DNA of 64,000 nt from an uncultured delta proteobacterium (GCA_903843965.1 CAIMRY010000031.1:124001-188000), one strand, 5' to 3'; positions 33,560-42,486 are shown, counted from the first letter of the stretch. Made by a program: numbers and translations. Notes: a model not told the origin generated them from the sequence alone.

Positions 33560-35818
33560 ATGGACATAGACAAGCGCACCCGGGAGCTGGCAGCACGGCT
33601 CACATATATCCGCGACATCTTCGGCCAGCGGGAGAACGCCTCGGTGGCGCTTTTGCGCACCCGGCTGGAGGAGTTTCTGGAGCAGGCCCCGCACCTGGGC
33701 ATGCGCGAGCTGCCCCTGCAGGTGGCCCGGCTGGAGGAGCTCTTCGCCCTGCTTGAAGGCAAGCTGGAAGGCGAGCTTTCGCCCATGGACCGGGTGCGCA
33801 TCGTGCGCCACCCGCAGCGCATCTGCCTCAAGGACATCCTGGAGAACGTCTACGACAACTACACCGAGATCGGCGGCCAGGACGAGTGGAGCATCGATCC
33901 GGGCATAATCATCGCCCGCGCCACCATCGCCCGGCGCATGGGCAAGAAGACCGTGCACCAGTCGGTGATGGTGGTTGGCCAGGAGAAGGGCCACGGCCAG
34001 GAGTTCCGCAACGCGGGCTCCATCAAGCCCTGGGGCAACGCCAACGCGCTCTACTACATGCGTGTGGCCGAGATCGAGAACATCCCCATCCATACCTACG
34101 TGTTCACGCCAGGCGCCTTCCCGGTGGAGGACTATCCCGGAGCGGCCCAGCAGATCGCCAAGAACCTTTACGTCATGTCCGGGCTCAAGGTGCCCATCAT
34201 CAGCGTGTTTTCCGAGGGCGGCAGCGGCGGGGCCGAGGCCATCGCCCTGGCCGACAGGCGGCTGATGCTCTCCCACGGCTACTATTCGGTCATCTCGCCC
34301 GAGGGCGCGGCGGCCATCGAGGGCGGCCTCAAGGACAAGGCCACGCCGGAGCTCATCGAGCGCTGCGCCGAGCGCCTGCGCATCACCGCCGCCGACAACC
34401 TGGAGCTCGGCTTCATCGACCGCGTCATCCAGGAGCCGCCGCTGGGCGCGCGGCCCGAACACTATGATTTCTTCCGCCAGCTCCGGCGCGAGGTCATCCG
34501 CGCCACGGACGAGGTGGTGGACGCCGTGGAGGGCCTGGGCCCGCTGCGCGGCATGGCCATCCGCCGCCAGGCCAGGTCGGCCGATCCCCAGGACATCTTC
34601 GTGCGCTGGTCGCTGGGGCAGGCGGCGCGGACCAAGCTGGTGGACAGGCGCCACGAGAAGTACAGGGCCATGAGCCGCACGGCCTGCCGCGACAACCGCA
34701 GCCTCGGCGCGCGCATCGCCTCCGGCCTGGAGGGCCTGCTCTGGGCCGCGCACAGCACCCTGCGCCACGATTTTCTGGCCCGCTACAAGCGCCGCCTGCT
34801 GGGCCTGCTCGAAGCCGCAGAGGCCGAGCTGCGGGCCCTGCGCCAGGGCCTGGACGGCCCCCTGGGCCGCCTGCTGGGCCTGGGCGCTGGCCAGCAGCGC
34901 CGCATGGAGGTGCCGCCCGAGGCCCTGGAGCGCCTGGTCAGCCTCTCCTGCCCGGAGGACTGCCCCTGCCGCCTGGAGGACACCTGGGTCTACGTGAGCC
35001 CCAAGAGCCGTGAGGACCGCACCCAGACCTGCCCGAACAGCTCCACCCACGGCTGCCTGGACCTGTGGGGGCCGGACCTGTTCGGGGAGTTCGCCGGGGT
35101 CTGCTCCCACTGCGGGCACCATTTCCCCCTGGAGTTCCAGTGGTATCTCTACAACGTCTTTGACTTCGCCTCGGCCTTTGAGTTCAACCGCGAGCTGGAG
35201 TCCCGCAACCCCCTGGACTACGAGGGCTTTGACCTGAAGCTGGAGCAGGCCAAGTGCCAGACCGGCCTGGGCTGCTCCTGCATCACCTTTGAGACGCGCA
35301 TTGAGGGCATCGCCACCATTGTGGCGGTGCTGGCCAGCCCGTTCCGGGGCGGCACTGTGGGCGCGGCCGAGGGCGAAAAGCTCATCCGCGCGGCGGAGCG
35401 GGCCATGCTCAAGCGCACCCCGCTGATCCTCTACTCCCACGGCACGGCGGGCATCCGCATCCAGGAGGGCACCTGCGGGGTCATCCAGATGCCGCGCGTG
35501 ACCATGGCCGTGCGTCGCTACATCGAGGCCGGGGGGCTGTACCTGGTGCTTTACGACACCAACTCCTACGCCGGGCCCGTGGCCAGCTTCCTGGGCTGCT
35601 CGCCCTACCAGTTCGCTGTGCGCTCCTCCAACATCGGCTTCGCCGGGCCGGGCGTCATCCGCGAGACCACCGGCGTGGACGTGCCCCCAAAATATCACCG
35701 GGCATTCTCGGCCTTGTCGCGCGGGCACATTCAGGGTATCTGGGACAGGCGCGACATCAAGAAGAACCTGCACCAAGCGCTTTTGACCATGGGCGGCAAG
35801 AACCTGTACTACCGCTAG
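33560..35818 (+). CDS. Fused acetyl-CoA carboxylase carboxyltransferase (AccA-AccD order)
   Basis: A 752-residue protein joining both transferase halves that are separate in E. coli. The AccA-like part (about 90-310) shows PWGNANALYYMRVAE, TPGAFPVEDYPGAAQQIAKNL, SEGGSGGAEAIALADR and YSVISPEGAAAI. A helical linker follows. Then a cysteine-rich zinc-ribbon region (about 463-520, ending CSHCGHHFPLEFQWYL) and an AccD-like domain (about 540-745) with SPFRGGTVGAAEGEKLIRAAERA and SSNIGFAGPGVIRETTG. The AccD signature SGGARMQEG is replaced by SHGTAGIRIQEGT. It transfers CO2 from carboxybiotin to an acyl-CoA. The start is ATG 33560, 37 nt after the biotin carboxylase. Confidence 0.87.
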   Translation: MDIDKRTRELAARLTYIRDIFGQRENASVALLRTRLEEFLEQAPHLGMRELPLQVARLEELFALLEGKLEGELSPMDRVRIVRHPQRICLKDILENVYDNYTEIGGQDEWSIDPGIIIARATIARRMGKKTVHQSVMVVGQEKGHGQEFRNAGSIKPWGNANALYYMRVAEIENIPIHTYVFTPGAFPVEDYPGAAQQIAKNLYVMSGLKVPIISVFSEGGSGGAEAIALADRRLMLSHGYYSVISPEGAAAIEGGLKDKATPELIERCAERLRITAADNLELGFIDRVIQEPPLGARPEHYDFFRQLRREVIRATDEVVDAVEGLGPLRGMAIRRQARSADPQDIFVRWSLGQAARTKLVDRRHEKYRAMSRTACRDNRSLGARIASGLEGLLWAAHSTLRHDFLARYKRRLLGLLEAAEAELRALRQGLDGPLGRLLGLGAGQQRRMEVPPEALERLVSLSCPEDCPCRLEDTWVYVSPKSREDRTQTCPNSSTHGCLDLWGPDLFGEFAGVCSHCGHHFPLEFQWYLYNVFDFASAFEFNRELESRNPLDYEGFDLKLEQAKCQTGLGCSCITFETRIEGIATIVAVLASPFRGGTVGAAEGEKLIRAAERAMLKRTPLILYSHGTAGIRIQEGTCGVIQMPRVTMAVRRYIEAGGLYLVLYDTNSYAGPVASFLGCSPYQFAVRSSNIGFAGPGVIRETTGVDVPPKYHRAFSALSRGHIQGIWDRRDIKKNLHQALLTMGGKNLYYR

Positions 35819-35873
35819 CGCGCCTGGAGCGATTGCCAGCCGCCGAACACGACAACCATTCAGGGGACAAGCT

Positions 35874-36524
35874 TTGCTGAACGTCAAGGAAATGCTCGAT
35901 GAGCTGAACGCCTCGCCCTACGAAGAGATCGAGATCAGAACGCCGCACACCGGCGTGGTGGACTTTGTGGGCCTTGCCCCCGGCGACCGCGTTGCCGGCC
36001 CCTCCGGCAAGTGGCTGGAGCGTCCGGGCACGCTTTTGGCCAACCTGACCCGTGAGAAGAACAAGAAGTCCATCTGCGCCACGCAGAAGGGCCAGGTCAT
36101 GGACATCCAGACCGCCCTGGAGGGCAGGTTCGTGGAGGCCGGGGAGCGGCTCATGACCATCCGCCACTTCCTGTCCAAGGAGGAGGTCATCGGGCGTATT
36201 TTGAAAAAGGCCCTGCACCTCTTCTGCGCCCCGGAGCGCGCCAAGTACTATTTCGTCCCTGAGATCGACGCCAAGATCAAGGCCGGGGGCGAGCAGTCGG
36301 TGAAGGTGCGCGAGGGGCTGGATATGTTCATCGTCTCGCGCATGAAGCGGGAGACCGCGCTTTCGTATACCGGGCCGCAGGGCATCATCTACGCCGTGTA
36401 CTTCCAGCAGGGCGACAACGTGGACGGCGGCCAGCCGCTCATCGGCGTATGTCCGGAAAACCAGCTCACCCTCATCCAGGACGTGGTCAACCGCGTGCAT
36501 GGCGAGTGGGAAGAGCGGGACTAG
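35874..36524 (+). CDS. Biotin/lipoyl-attachment protein (carrier of the carboxylase)
   Basis: A 216-residue likely biotin carboxyl carrier. The C-terminal hammerhead (about 140-205) has ...FIVSRMKRETALSYTGPQGIIYAVYFQQGDNVDGGQPLIGV; Lys158 is the candidate biotinylated residue. Flanks are SRMKRE, not the usual EAMKM. The N-terminal part also shows a barrel-sandwich pattern (RTPHTGVVDFVGLAPGDRV and GQVMDIQTALEGRFVEAGERLMTI) without the MK motif, suggesting an ancestral duplication. TTG start behind AGGGGA. It follows the fused transferase by 55 nt and completes the set. Confidence 0.78.
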   Translation: MLNVKEMLDELNASPYEEIEIRTPHTGVVDFVGLAPGDRVAGPSGKWLERPGTLLANLTREKNKKSICATQKGQVMDIQTALEGRFVEAGERLMTIRHFLSKEEVIGRILKKALHLFCAPERAKYYFVPEIDAKIKAGGEQSVKVREGLDMFIVSRMKRETALSYTGPQGIIYAVYFQQGDNVDGGQPLIGVCPENQLTLIQDVVNRVHGEWEERD

Positions 36525-36534
36525 GAGCAAGCGC

Positions 36535-36915
36535 ATGGGCCGCACCCTGCAGATCCGCGTTTCAGCCTCGACCTTTGACCCGGCCGAGGTGGAGCGCCGT
36601 TGGCCCCGGCTTTCGGCCCTGGCCTTCAGCCCCGTGGCGGTGAAGGTTCCGGCCTTGCCGCCGGAAACGCGCGGCGTGCAGGAGCTGGTCACGCACCTGG
36701 CCGACCGCCTGGAGATCGGCCTGCTGCCCGCCGAGGCCGCGCGCGCCCTGGCCGGGGGCATCACAAGGGCCGCGGCGGCCCGGGCCAGGCTGGAGGCAGA
36801 GCTGGCCGACTGGAATGCCCGCGCTGCAAACGGGCTGACAGACCAGATCGAGGACGCCCTGGACGAGCTGGAGTCCCTGGCCAGGCAACTCAAGGATCAG
36901 CCTGGACTGGACTAG
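36535..36915 (+). CDS. Hypothetical protein in the carboxylase operon
   Basis: A 126-residue cytoplasmic protein, ATG preceded by AGGAG and 10 nt after the biotinyl carrier stop. The N-terminal half is mixed (RTLQIRVSASTFDPAEVERRWPRLSALAF), and the C-terminal half is an alanine/leucine-rich helix likely to form a coiled coil (RAAAARARLEAELADWNARAANGLTDQIEDALDELESLARQLKD). I do not recognise the family. Tight spacing suggests a function with the carboxylase, perhaps assembly or regulation. Confidence 0.65.
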   Translation: MGRTLQIRVSASTFDPAEVERRWPRLSALAFSPVAVKVPALPPETRGVQELVTHLADRLEIGLLPAEAARALAGGITRAAAARARLEAELADWNARAANGLTDQIEDALDELESLARQLKDQPGLD

Positions 36916-36971
36916 CGGCTTCTGGTATTCCGTCGACGGAGAACACATATCCCCGCAAGGAGTTCAAAAAT

Positions 36972-37511
36972 ATGGCTGGCAGCTTGAATAAAGTGATTCT
37001 TGTTGGGCACCTGGGGCAGGACCCGAAAATTTCCTACGCGCAGTCCGGCCTGCCCATCGCCAACATGCGCCTGGCCACCAGCGAGCGCATCCGCGACAAG
37101 GACGGCCAGTACACCGAGCGCACCGACTGGCACACCATCGTGACCTTTGACAAGCAGGCCGACTTCTGCGGCAAGTACCTGGCCAAGGGCTCGCTGATCC
37201 TGGTCGAGGGCCGTTTGCAGACCCGCAAGTGGCAGGACAAGGAAGGTCAGGACCGCTATTCCACTGAGGTTGTGGCCCAGCGCGTGCAGGCCCTTGGACC
37301 CCGTCCGGGCGGCGGCCAGGGCGGCCAGGGCAGCGAAGGCGGCGGCTACGCCCCGCGCCCGCAGAATGCCCAGCAGGGCGGACAACAGGGGGGGCAGCAG
37401 GGTGGACAAGGCGGCCAGCAGGGCGGCCAGAAACCGCCGTTCCACGACGAGGAGGACCTCGGCCCGGCGTTCCCATCCGAGGCCAGCGGCATGGACGACG
37501 TGCCGTTTTAA
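36972..37511 (+). CDS. ssb: Single-stranded DNA-binding protein
   Basis: A 179-residue SSB. The OB fold (about 1-110) starts MAGSLNKVILVGHLGQDPKISYAQSGLPIANMRLATS. A Gly/Gln-rich linker (many GGQQ units) leads to the acidic tip MDDVPF, which recruits repair proteins including RecO. The start ATG 36972 follows AAGGAG; the frame is open upstream but SLNKVILVGHLG is the family start. Confidence 0.96.
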   Translation: MAGSLNKVILVGHLGQDPKISYAQSGLPIANMRLATSERIRDKDGQYTERTDWHTIVTFDKQADFCGKYLAKGSLILVEGRLQTRKWQDKEGQDRYSTEVVAQRVQALGPRPGGGQGGQGSEGGGYAPRPQNAQQGGQQGGQQGGQGGQQGGQKPPFHDEEDLGPAFPSEASGMDDVPF

Positions 37512-37521
37512 GGAACGGTAA

Positions 37522-37758
37522 AGCCTCCGGCGGCCGGGGGGAATGATTCCCCCCGAACCCCCTCGTACAAGGCAAAGGGCCGGGTCGAGCTATCGCTCTT
37601 CCCGGCCCTTCGCCTTGAGATGGGTTTCCGGAAGGCGAAGTGGTTCGTCTCCCCTTGAATGCTCAAAGCAAGCGGGGCAGCCCGGCGTCTTCGCCGGGCT
37701 GCCCCGCTTGCGTACTGGGGATTCCAAAGGGCCTCAGGCCCTTTGGCCGCCGGAGGCT
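37522..37758. repeat. Nested inverted-repeat array between convergent genes
   Basis: An outer 14-bp perfect inverted repeat (AGCCTCCGGCGGCC 37522-37535; complement 37745-37758) encloses four hairpins. A: a G-run/C-run stem, 37536-37554. B: 37569-37584 with 37601-37616, 15 of 16 matched. C: a perfect 20-bp stem, 37668-37687 with 37692-37711, and a TCTT loop. D: CCAAAGGGCC 37724-37733 with 37737-37746. It sits between ssb (plus) and the DUF3783 gene (minus), so it may terminate both. No coding potential is evident. Confidence 0.85.
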
Positions 37759-37764
37759 CTACTC

Positions 37765-38187
37765 TTATTTCCCGCCCAGCGCCACCCGCTCCAAATCCAG
37801 CTCGGTCAGCAAATCAATGAGCGTCCAGCCCACGCTCGTGGGCGTGAGCGTGGCCCAGTTCTGGCGCGGCAGGCTGAGGTGCTTCCAGGCGGCCATGAAG
37901 GTGTTCAGTTCCTTTTCCGTCAGGCCGGAGAGGATGACCGCGCGCGGCAGCGGGCTGTCCTGGCCCTGGCCGTAGCCGCCTTCCTCGGCCAGGATCTCGC
38001 CCACCGGGCGGTCCATGTCCGCCGCACCCGCAAACAGCGCGGGCATATCCCCGAAATTCCAACGGACCATCATGGCCAGCAGGATGTCCTGCTCCGCAGC
38101 GGCATAGCCGCAGGCCAGGCAGCGGCGCGGGCCGTACAGGCGCTTTTTGGCGCTGTTTTTTATTTTGGAGAAGCCGGGAGCTGGCAT
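37765..38187 (-). CDS. DUF3783 domain protein
   Basis: A 140-residue protein. The C-terminal part VILSGLTEKELNTFMAAWKHLSLPRQNWATLTPTSVGWTLIDLLTELDLE matches the DUF3783 family of unknown function. The N-terminus carries a CLACGY pair but no full zinc site. It overlaps the upstream membrane-protein gene by 28 nt, so it is translationally coupled. Its function is not known. Confidence 0.7.
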   Translation of the reverse strand: MPAPGFSKIKNSAKKRLYGPRRCLACGYAAAEQDILLAMMVRWNFGDMPALFAGAADMDRPVGEILAEEGGYGQGQDSPLPRAVILSGLTEKELNTFMAAWKHLSLPRQNWATLTPTSVGWTLIDLLTELDLERVALGGK

Positions 38188-39050
38188 GGCGGCTCATACG
38201 TCCTGGAGGTAATGGTGTAGAAGCGGTTGGAGGCGTAAGTCAGGCACACGGCGAAGAGCATGGCGCCCACGCCCATGATGACCGAGAGGGTGGCGTCCGC
38301 CGTGAGGGCCATGCGGATGAACAGCGTGGACAGGGCGAAGCCGGAGTTGCGGAAGATGGCATGGAATTCCGGCATGTAGCGTTGGGCGATGAGCACGATG
38401 AGGATGTCCGTGAAGATGAGCACGGTGTAGAAGTCGTGGAACACGTCGAAGTGTGGCTGCCCGAGCAGGATGAGCAAGGCGTTGTACAGGCCCATGCACA
38501 GAAACGAGCCCAGGACGAGCAGCGCCACCATCTTCTTGGCTGCGATGAACTTTTCCAGGATGTCCGGGGCCCAGTGCTTGGGTGCGCAACGCTGGGCATA
38601 GTTGTAGGCCCCCAGCAGAATGAAGACCACCAGCGCGCCGCCCCCGTCCGTGGCCAGGCGGATGAGCACGTCCGTGTGGCCCGTGATGTCGATGGGAAAG
38701 GGCAGGTTGGTCAGTTCCTTGAAGGCGTTGCGCAAGAGGATCAGCGCCATGATCTCGAACTGCTTGCCCACGGATTTGGACGTGGACTTGGGCAGCGAGA
38801 ACACCAGGTCCACCACCTCCAGCACCAGGACCAGGGTGAAGGTCTGGGTCACGGCGTCGAAGCGGTTCATGGAGATGCTCCGGCCCAGAAACGCAGGCAG
38901 CCAGCCCAGACTGTTCATCTCGATGAACGTCAGCGCCGTCAGGAAGTAGAGTATCAGCGCCTTGCCCACGCCGCGGCGCATGGGTTCGGACTCGGCCATG
39001 GCCTGCAAAAGGTCGAAAGACCGGATGAGCGGACGGGTGAGGGCGTTCAT
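38160..39050 (-). CDS. Multi-spanning membrane protein, function unknown
   Basis: A 296-residue hydrophobic protein with about six membrane segments (for example ALILYFLTALTFIEMN, LVLVLEVVDLVFSLP, GALVVFILLGAYNYA, MVALLVLGSFLCMGLYNALLILL, FYTVLIFTDILIVLIA, LSVIMGVGAMLFAVCL). No motif identifies a transporter family. It lies 21 nt after the SNF2 helicase stop and overlaps the DUF3783 gene. Confidence 0.72.
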   Translation of the reverse strand: MNALTRPLIRSFDLLQAMAESEPMRRGVGKALILYFLTALTFIEMNSLGWLPAFLGRSISMNRFDAVTQTFTLVLVLEVVDLVFSLPKSTSKSVGKQFEIMALILLRNAFKELTNLPFPIDITGHTDVLIRLATDGGGALVVFILLGAYNYAQRCAPKHWAPDILEKFIAAKKMVALLVLGSFLCMGLYNALLILLGQPHFDVFHDFYTVLIFTDILIVLIAQRYMPEFHAIFRNSGFALSTLFIRMALTADATLSVIMGVGAMLFAVCLTYASNRFYTITSRTYEPPCQLPASPK

Positions 39051-39071
39051 GGGGGCTGTGCTCCAGGCCGC

Positions 39072-42000
39072 CTAGACCTCGAAGAGCATCTCCAGGTCGT
39101 CGCGCGTCAGGGACTTGAAGGCCGACTGGCCGGGGATGATGGACTCGGCCACGTCCTTCTTCATTTCCTGGAGTTTCAAGATCTTTTCCTCCACCGTGTT
39201 CTGGCAGATCATCTTGTAGGCGAAGACCTGCCGTTTTTGGCCGATGCGGTGGGTGCGGTCCGTGGCCTGGTTCTCCACCGCCGGGTTCCACCACGGGTCG
39301 TAGTGGATGACGTAGTCCGCGCTGGTCAGGTTGAGCCCCGTGCCGCCCGCCTTGAGCGAGATCAGGAAGATCGGAATCTCCGGGGTGTCGTTGAACTTGT
39401 CCACCTGCTCGAAGCGGTCCTTGCTGGAGCCGTCGAGGTAGGCGAAGGGCACCTCGCGTATCTGCAGCCAGGAGCGGATGATGTGCAGCATCTGTACGAA
39501 CTGCGAGAACACCAGCACCTTGTGCCCGCCTTCCACGATGTCGGTCACCAGATCCTTGAAGGCGTCGAACTTGCCCGAGGGCAGGTTGGTGTTGATGCCC
39601 GGGATGTCCAGCTTGAGGAGGCGCGGGTGGCAGCAGATCTGGCGCAGCTTGAGCAGCGCGTCCAGGATGGACATCTGGCTCTTGGCCAGGCCCTTCTCGT
39701 CCACGTCCTTCAGCACCTGGGCCTTGAGCCTGGCGGCCAGGGCCCCGTAGAGGTCGCGCTGCTCGTCGGCCAGTTCGCAGTAGTGCGTGGTTTCGATCTT
39801 GGGCGGCAGGTCCTTGGCCACCTCGTTCTTGGTGCGCCGCAGGATGAACGGCTTCACGCGGGAGCGCAGGTAGTCCAGGGTTTCTTCGTCGGCGTCCTTG
39901 ATGGGCTTGACGATGCCGCGTTGGAAGGCGTGCTGCGAGCCCAAAAAGCCGGGCATGAGGAATTCGAACAGGCTCCAGAGCTCGAAGAGGTTGTTCTCAA
40001 TGGGCGTGCCGGACAGGCACAGGCGCATCTCCGCGTCGAGCCTGCGCACGGAGCGGGCCGTGATGGTGTTGGGGTTCTTGATGTTCTGGGCCTCGTCCAG
40101 GATGACCACCGTGTACTTGTACTTGCACAGCTCCTCCAGGTCGCGGCGCAGCAGGGCGTAGGTGGTGATGATCAGGTCCGAGTCCTTGATGCGGATGAAC
40201 AGGTCGTCGCGCTTGGCGCCGTAGATGGTCAGCCTGGTCATGGCGGGCACGAACTTCGCGGCCTCGCGCTCCCAGTTGGGCAGCACGCTGGTGGGCACCA
40301 CGATGAGGTTGGGGCCCTTGCCTCCGCGCTCCTTGAGCGAGAGCAGGAAGGCCAGGGTCTGCACGGTCTTGCCCAGGCCCATTTCGTCGGCCAATATGCC
40401 GCCGAAGCCGTAGTCGCGCAGGAAGTTCAGGTAGCTCATGCCCATGACCTGGTAGGGGCGCAGGGTGGCGTTCAGGCCCCTGGGCGGGGGCAGCTGGCGT
40501 ATCTGCTGGAAGTTGCTAATCTTCTCGCGCAGTTTCACGAAATAGGCGTCGGTCTTGGCGCCGGGCATGTCGTCCAGCAGGTTGTCCAGCACCGGGGCCT
40601 CGAACTGCTGGAACTTTTTCTGCGGCGGCTTCTCCGGGTCAAAGCCCAGGGCCTTGAGCTTGTGGCCTAGGCGCCGCAGCCAGGACTCCGGCAGGCTGGT
40701 GTACGAGCCGTCCTTGAGCTGGACATAGCGCTTCTTCTGGACCCAGGCCTTCCAGATCTCCTCGATGGGCACCTTCTGGTCGTCGTACTGCACGGTCAGG
40801 TCAAGGGTGAACCACTTGTTCTCCTCGTCGCTCTTGACCTCGGCGATGATCTCCGGCTTGCTCAGGCGCACCTTGTAGCGCGTCAGGTTCTGCTCGCCGT
40901 AGACGCGGTAGCCCTCGACCAGCATGGGGTAGAAGTCCAGCAGGAAGTTGATGGCCGCCTCCTGCTCCATGAACCAGGTGTGGTTGCTCCGGGGCTGAAA
41001 GCCCATGTGCTGGAGTTCGGCGAAGAGCACGGCCTCCTCGTCCTGAGCGCGGCGGACGAGGTAGCTCTTGTCGGCGTAGCGGTAGCTGCCGGTCTGCAGG
41101 TCCGGGTTGGGGCCGGGCAGCGTCACCTCGCCGTGGTCGGTGTCGTACATGCACTGGATCTTGAGCACCAAGAGGCTGCCTTCCTCGTCCAGGAAGAGCT
41201 TGGGGTTGAACTCCGCAGGCTGGAAGATCGGGCCCATGCGCTCCAGGAAGTCCTCCTGGCCGTAGAGGTCGGACACGGGGATCTTGGTCCACACCCGGTC
41301 CAGGTACTCGGAGATGTCGGCGTGGGGCACGATGGGCGCCTGCTCAACCATCTCCTGGATGAGCTCGGGGTCCAGCCCGGTCTGCACCGGGTGGAAGCTG
41401 CCCTTCCAGTACAGCCACAGGGGCAGCCGCCCGTAGAAATAAATCTCGTCCTCCCTGCGGATGGAGAAGGGCGGGCGATCCTCGCGCGAGAGCAGCAGGT
41501 CGAAGCCCAGGCCGTCCTCGGAAAGCTGCGGCGAGAGCTTGAGCTGGAGCGTCTTGTTCTCGATGCGCACGGGCTGGTCCGTGTCGCGCAGGTAGACGTA
41601 GTACTCGTTCTTGATGGCCCGGAAGAACCAGGAGTGCAGCCCTGCGGGCAGCTCCACCCGGTGGCCCTGGTAGTCCAGGTAGTGGGCGATCATGCCCGCC
41701 ACCTTGGGCAGGCCGGGCGCGGTCTCGCACCAGTCCGGGTTCTTGATGATCTGCTCGAGCGTGATGTCCTGCTGGACGCTTGAGATGCCGCTCTTGTTCT
41801 GGCGGGCGCGGGCAAAGGAAACCTGCAGGCGGCCGGGCTCCGGGAACAGGCGAAACACCAGGTAGTGCTTGCCTGGCTCGGGCTCAAGCTCGGTGGAGAA
41901 AAAGCTGCGGAAGGTCTGCCGCCAGTCCGTGCGGGGCTTGGGCATGTCGGCCTTTTTGGTGCTGGAGAGGGACTTGAGCATCTTGAGCGCTGTTGCGCCC

Positions 42001-42281
42001 ACGTGGCGGCACACGCCGGAGAAGGAGTCCGGGCAGTTGCAGTAGGAATTGATGGTGCCGTCGCTTAGGTTGAGGCCAAGCTCGGAGGTGTAGATCTGGA
42101 AATCGTCGCCCTGCACCTGCCCGTCCACGTCCAGGAACTGGTCGCGCTGCTGGATGTCGAGCTTTTGCACGCCATCGGACTCGACAATGGCGGCGGAATT
42201 CTCCACAATATAATCAGGGATCGTTTCCCGGACAAAGCGGGTGAGGATCTCCCTGACCCTGTTTTCATCGGCGATGGGCAT
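39072..42281 (-). CDS. SWIM zinc-finger SNF2-family helicase
   Basis: A 1069-residue DNA translocase of the bacterial HepA/RapA-like SNF2 class. A SWIM finger lies near the N-terminus (about 75-90, CNCPDSFSGVCRHVG). A long middle region leads to the ATPase (about 620-1050): ILADEMGLGKTVQT (Walker A), VVPTSVLPNWERE, DEAQNIKN, LSGTPIENN, and motifs V-VI LKAGGTGLNLTSADYVIHYDPWWNPAVENQATDRTHRIGQ. Such proteins remodel protein-DNA or RNA polymerase complexes. The start MPIADENRVREIL follows AAGGAG. It has a strong divergent promoter. Confidence 0.92.
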   Translation of the reverse strand: MPIADENRVREILTRFVRETIPDYIVENSAAIVESDGVQKLDIQQRDQFLDVDGQVQGDDFQIYTSELGLNLSDGTINSYCNCPDSFSGVCRHVGATALKMLKSLSSTKKADMPKPRTDWRQTFRSFFSTELEPEPGKHYLVFRLFPEPGRLQVSFARARQNKSGISSVQQDITLEQIIKNPDWCETAPGLPKVAGMIAHYLDYQGHRVELPAGLHSWFFRAIKNEYYVYLRDTDQPVRIENKTLQLKLSPQLSEDGLGFDLLLSREDRPPFSIRREDEIYFYGRLPLWLYWKGSFHPVQTGLDPELIQEMVEQAPIVPHADISEYLDRVWTKIPVSDLYGQEDFLERMGPIFQPAEFNPKLFLDEEGSLLVLKIQCMYDTDHGEVTLPGPNPDLQTGSYRYADKSYLVRRAQDEEAVLFAELQHMGFQPRSNHTWFMEQEAAINFLLDFYPMLVEGYRVYGEQNLTRYKVRLSKPEIIAEVKSDEENKWFTLDLTVQYDDQKVPIEEIWKAWVQKKRYVQLKDGSYTSLPESWLRRLGHKLKALGFDPEKPPQKKFQQFEAPVLDNLLDDMPGAKTDAYFVKLREKISNFQQIRQLPPPRGLNATLRPYQVMGMSYLNFLRDYGFGGILADEMGLGKTVQTLAFLLSLKERGGKGPNLIVVPTSVLPNWEREAAKFVPAMTRLTIYGAKRDDLFIRIKDSDLIITTYALLRRDLEELCKYKYTVVILDEAQNIKNPNTITARSVRRLDAEMRLCLSGTPIENNLFELWSLFEFLMPGFLGSQHAFQRGIVKPIKDADEETLDYLRSRVKPFILRRTKNEVAKDLPPKIETTHYCELADEQRDLYGALAARLKAQVLKDVDEKGLAKSQMSILDALLKLRQICCHPRLLKLDIPGINTNLPSGKFDAFKDLVTDIVEGGHKVLVFSQFVQMLHIIRSWLQIREVPFAYLDGSSKDRFEQVDKFNDTPEIPIFLISLKAGGTGLNLTSADYVIHYDPWWNPAVENQATDRTHRIGQKRQVFAYKMICQNTVEEKILKLQEMKKDVAESIIPGQSAFKSLTRDDLEMLFEV

Positions 42282-42359
42282 GAAGCAGAAGACTCCTTGA
42301 GTGCTGCATATCACGTCTGAAACGGCATGTTCCGCCGCCGCACCAGACGCGAATGATCG

Positions 42360-42387
42360 AGTATAGCAACAGCTGCCGCAAAAGCAA
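42360..42387 (-). promoter_or_regulatory. Promoter of the SNF2 helicase operon
   Basis: On the minus strand TTGCTT (42387-42382), a 16-nt spacer and TATACT (42365-42360) form a good sigma70 promoter about 80 nt before the start codon. Confidence 0.6.
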
Positions 42388-42394
42388 GGGGTGC

Positions 42395-42423
42395 TTGGCT
42401 TTTTACGTGGTCTGGGCCATAGT
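42395..42423 (+). promoter_or_regulatory. Candidate promoter of the peptide-binding protein and spoT
   Basis: TTGGCT (42395-42400), 17 nt and CATAGT (42418-42423) lie about 64 nt before the gene. The -35 boxes of this and the divergent promoter are only 7 nt apart. Confidence 0.45.
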
Positions 42424-42486
42424 GGGGCCGACAGCGGCGCTTCGGCCATTCTATGCGCAAGGTTTCGGGATTTGGCAAGAGGATTG

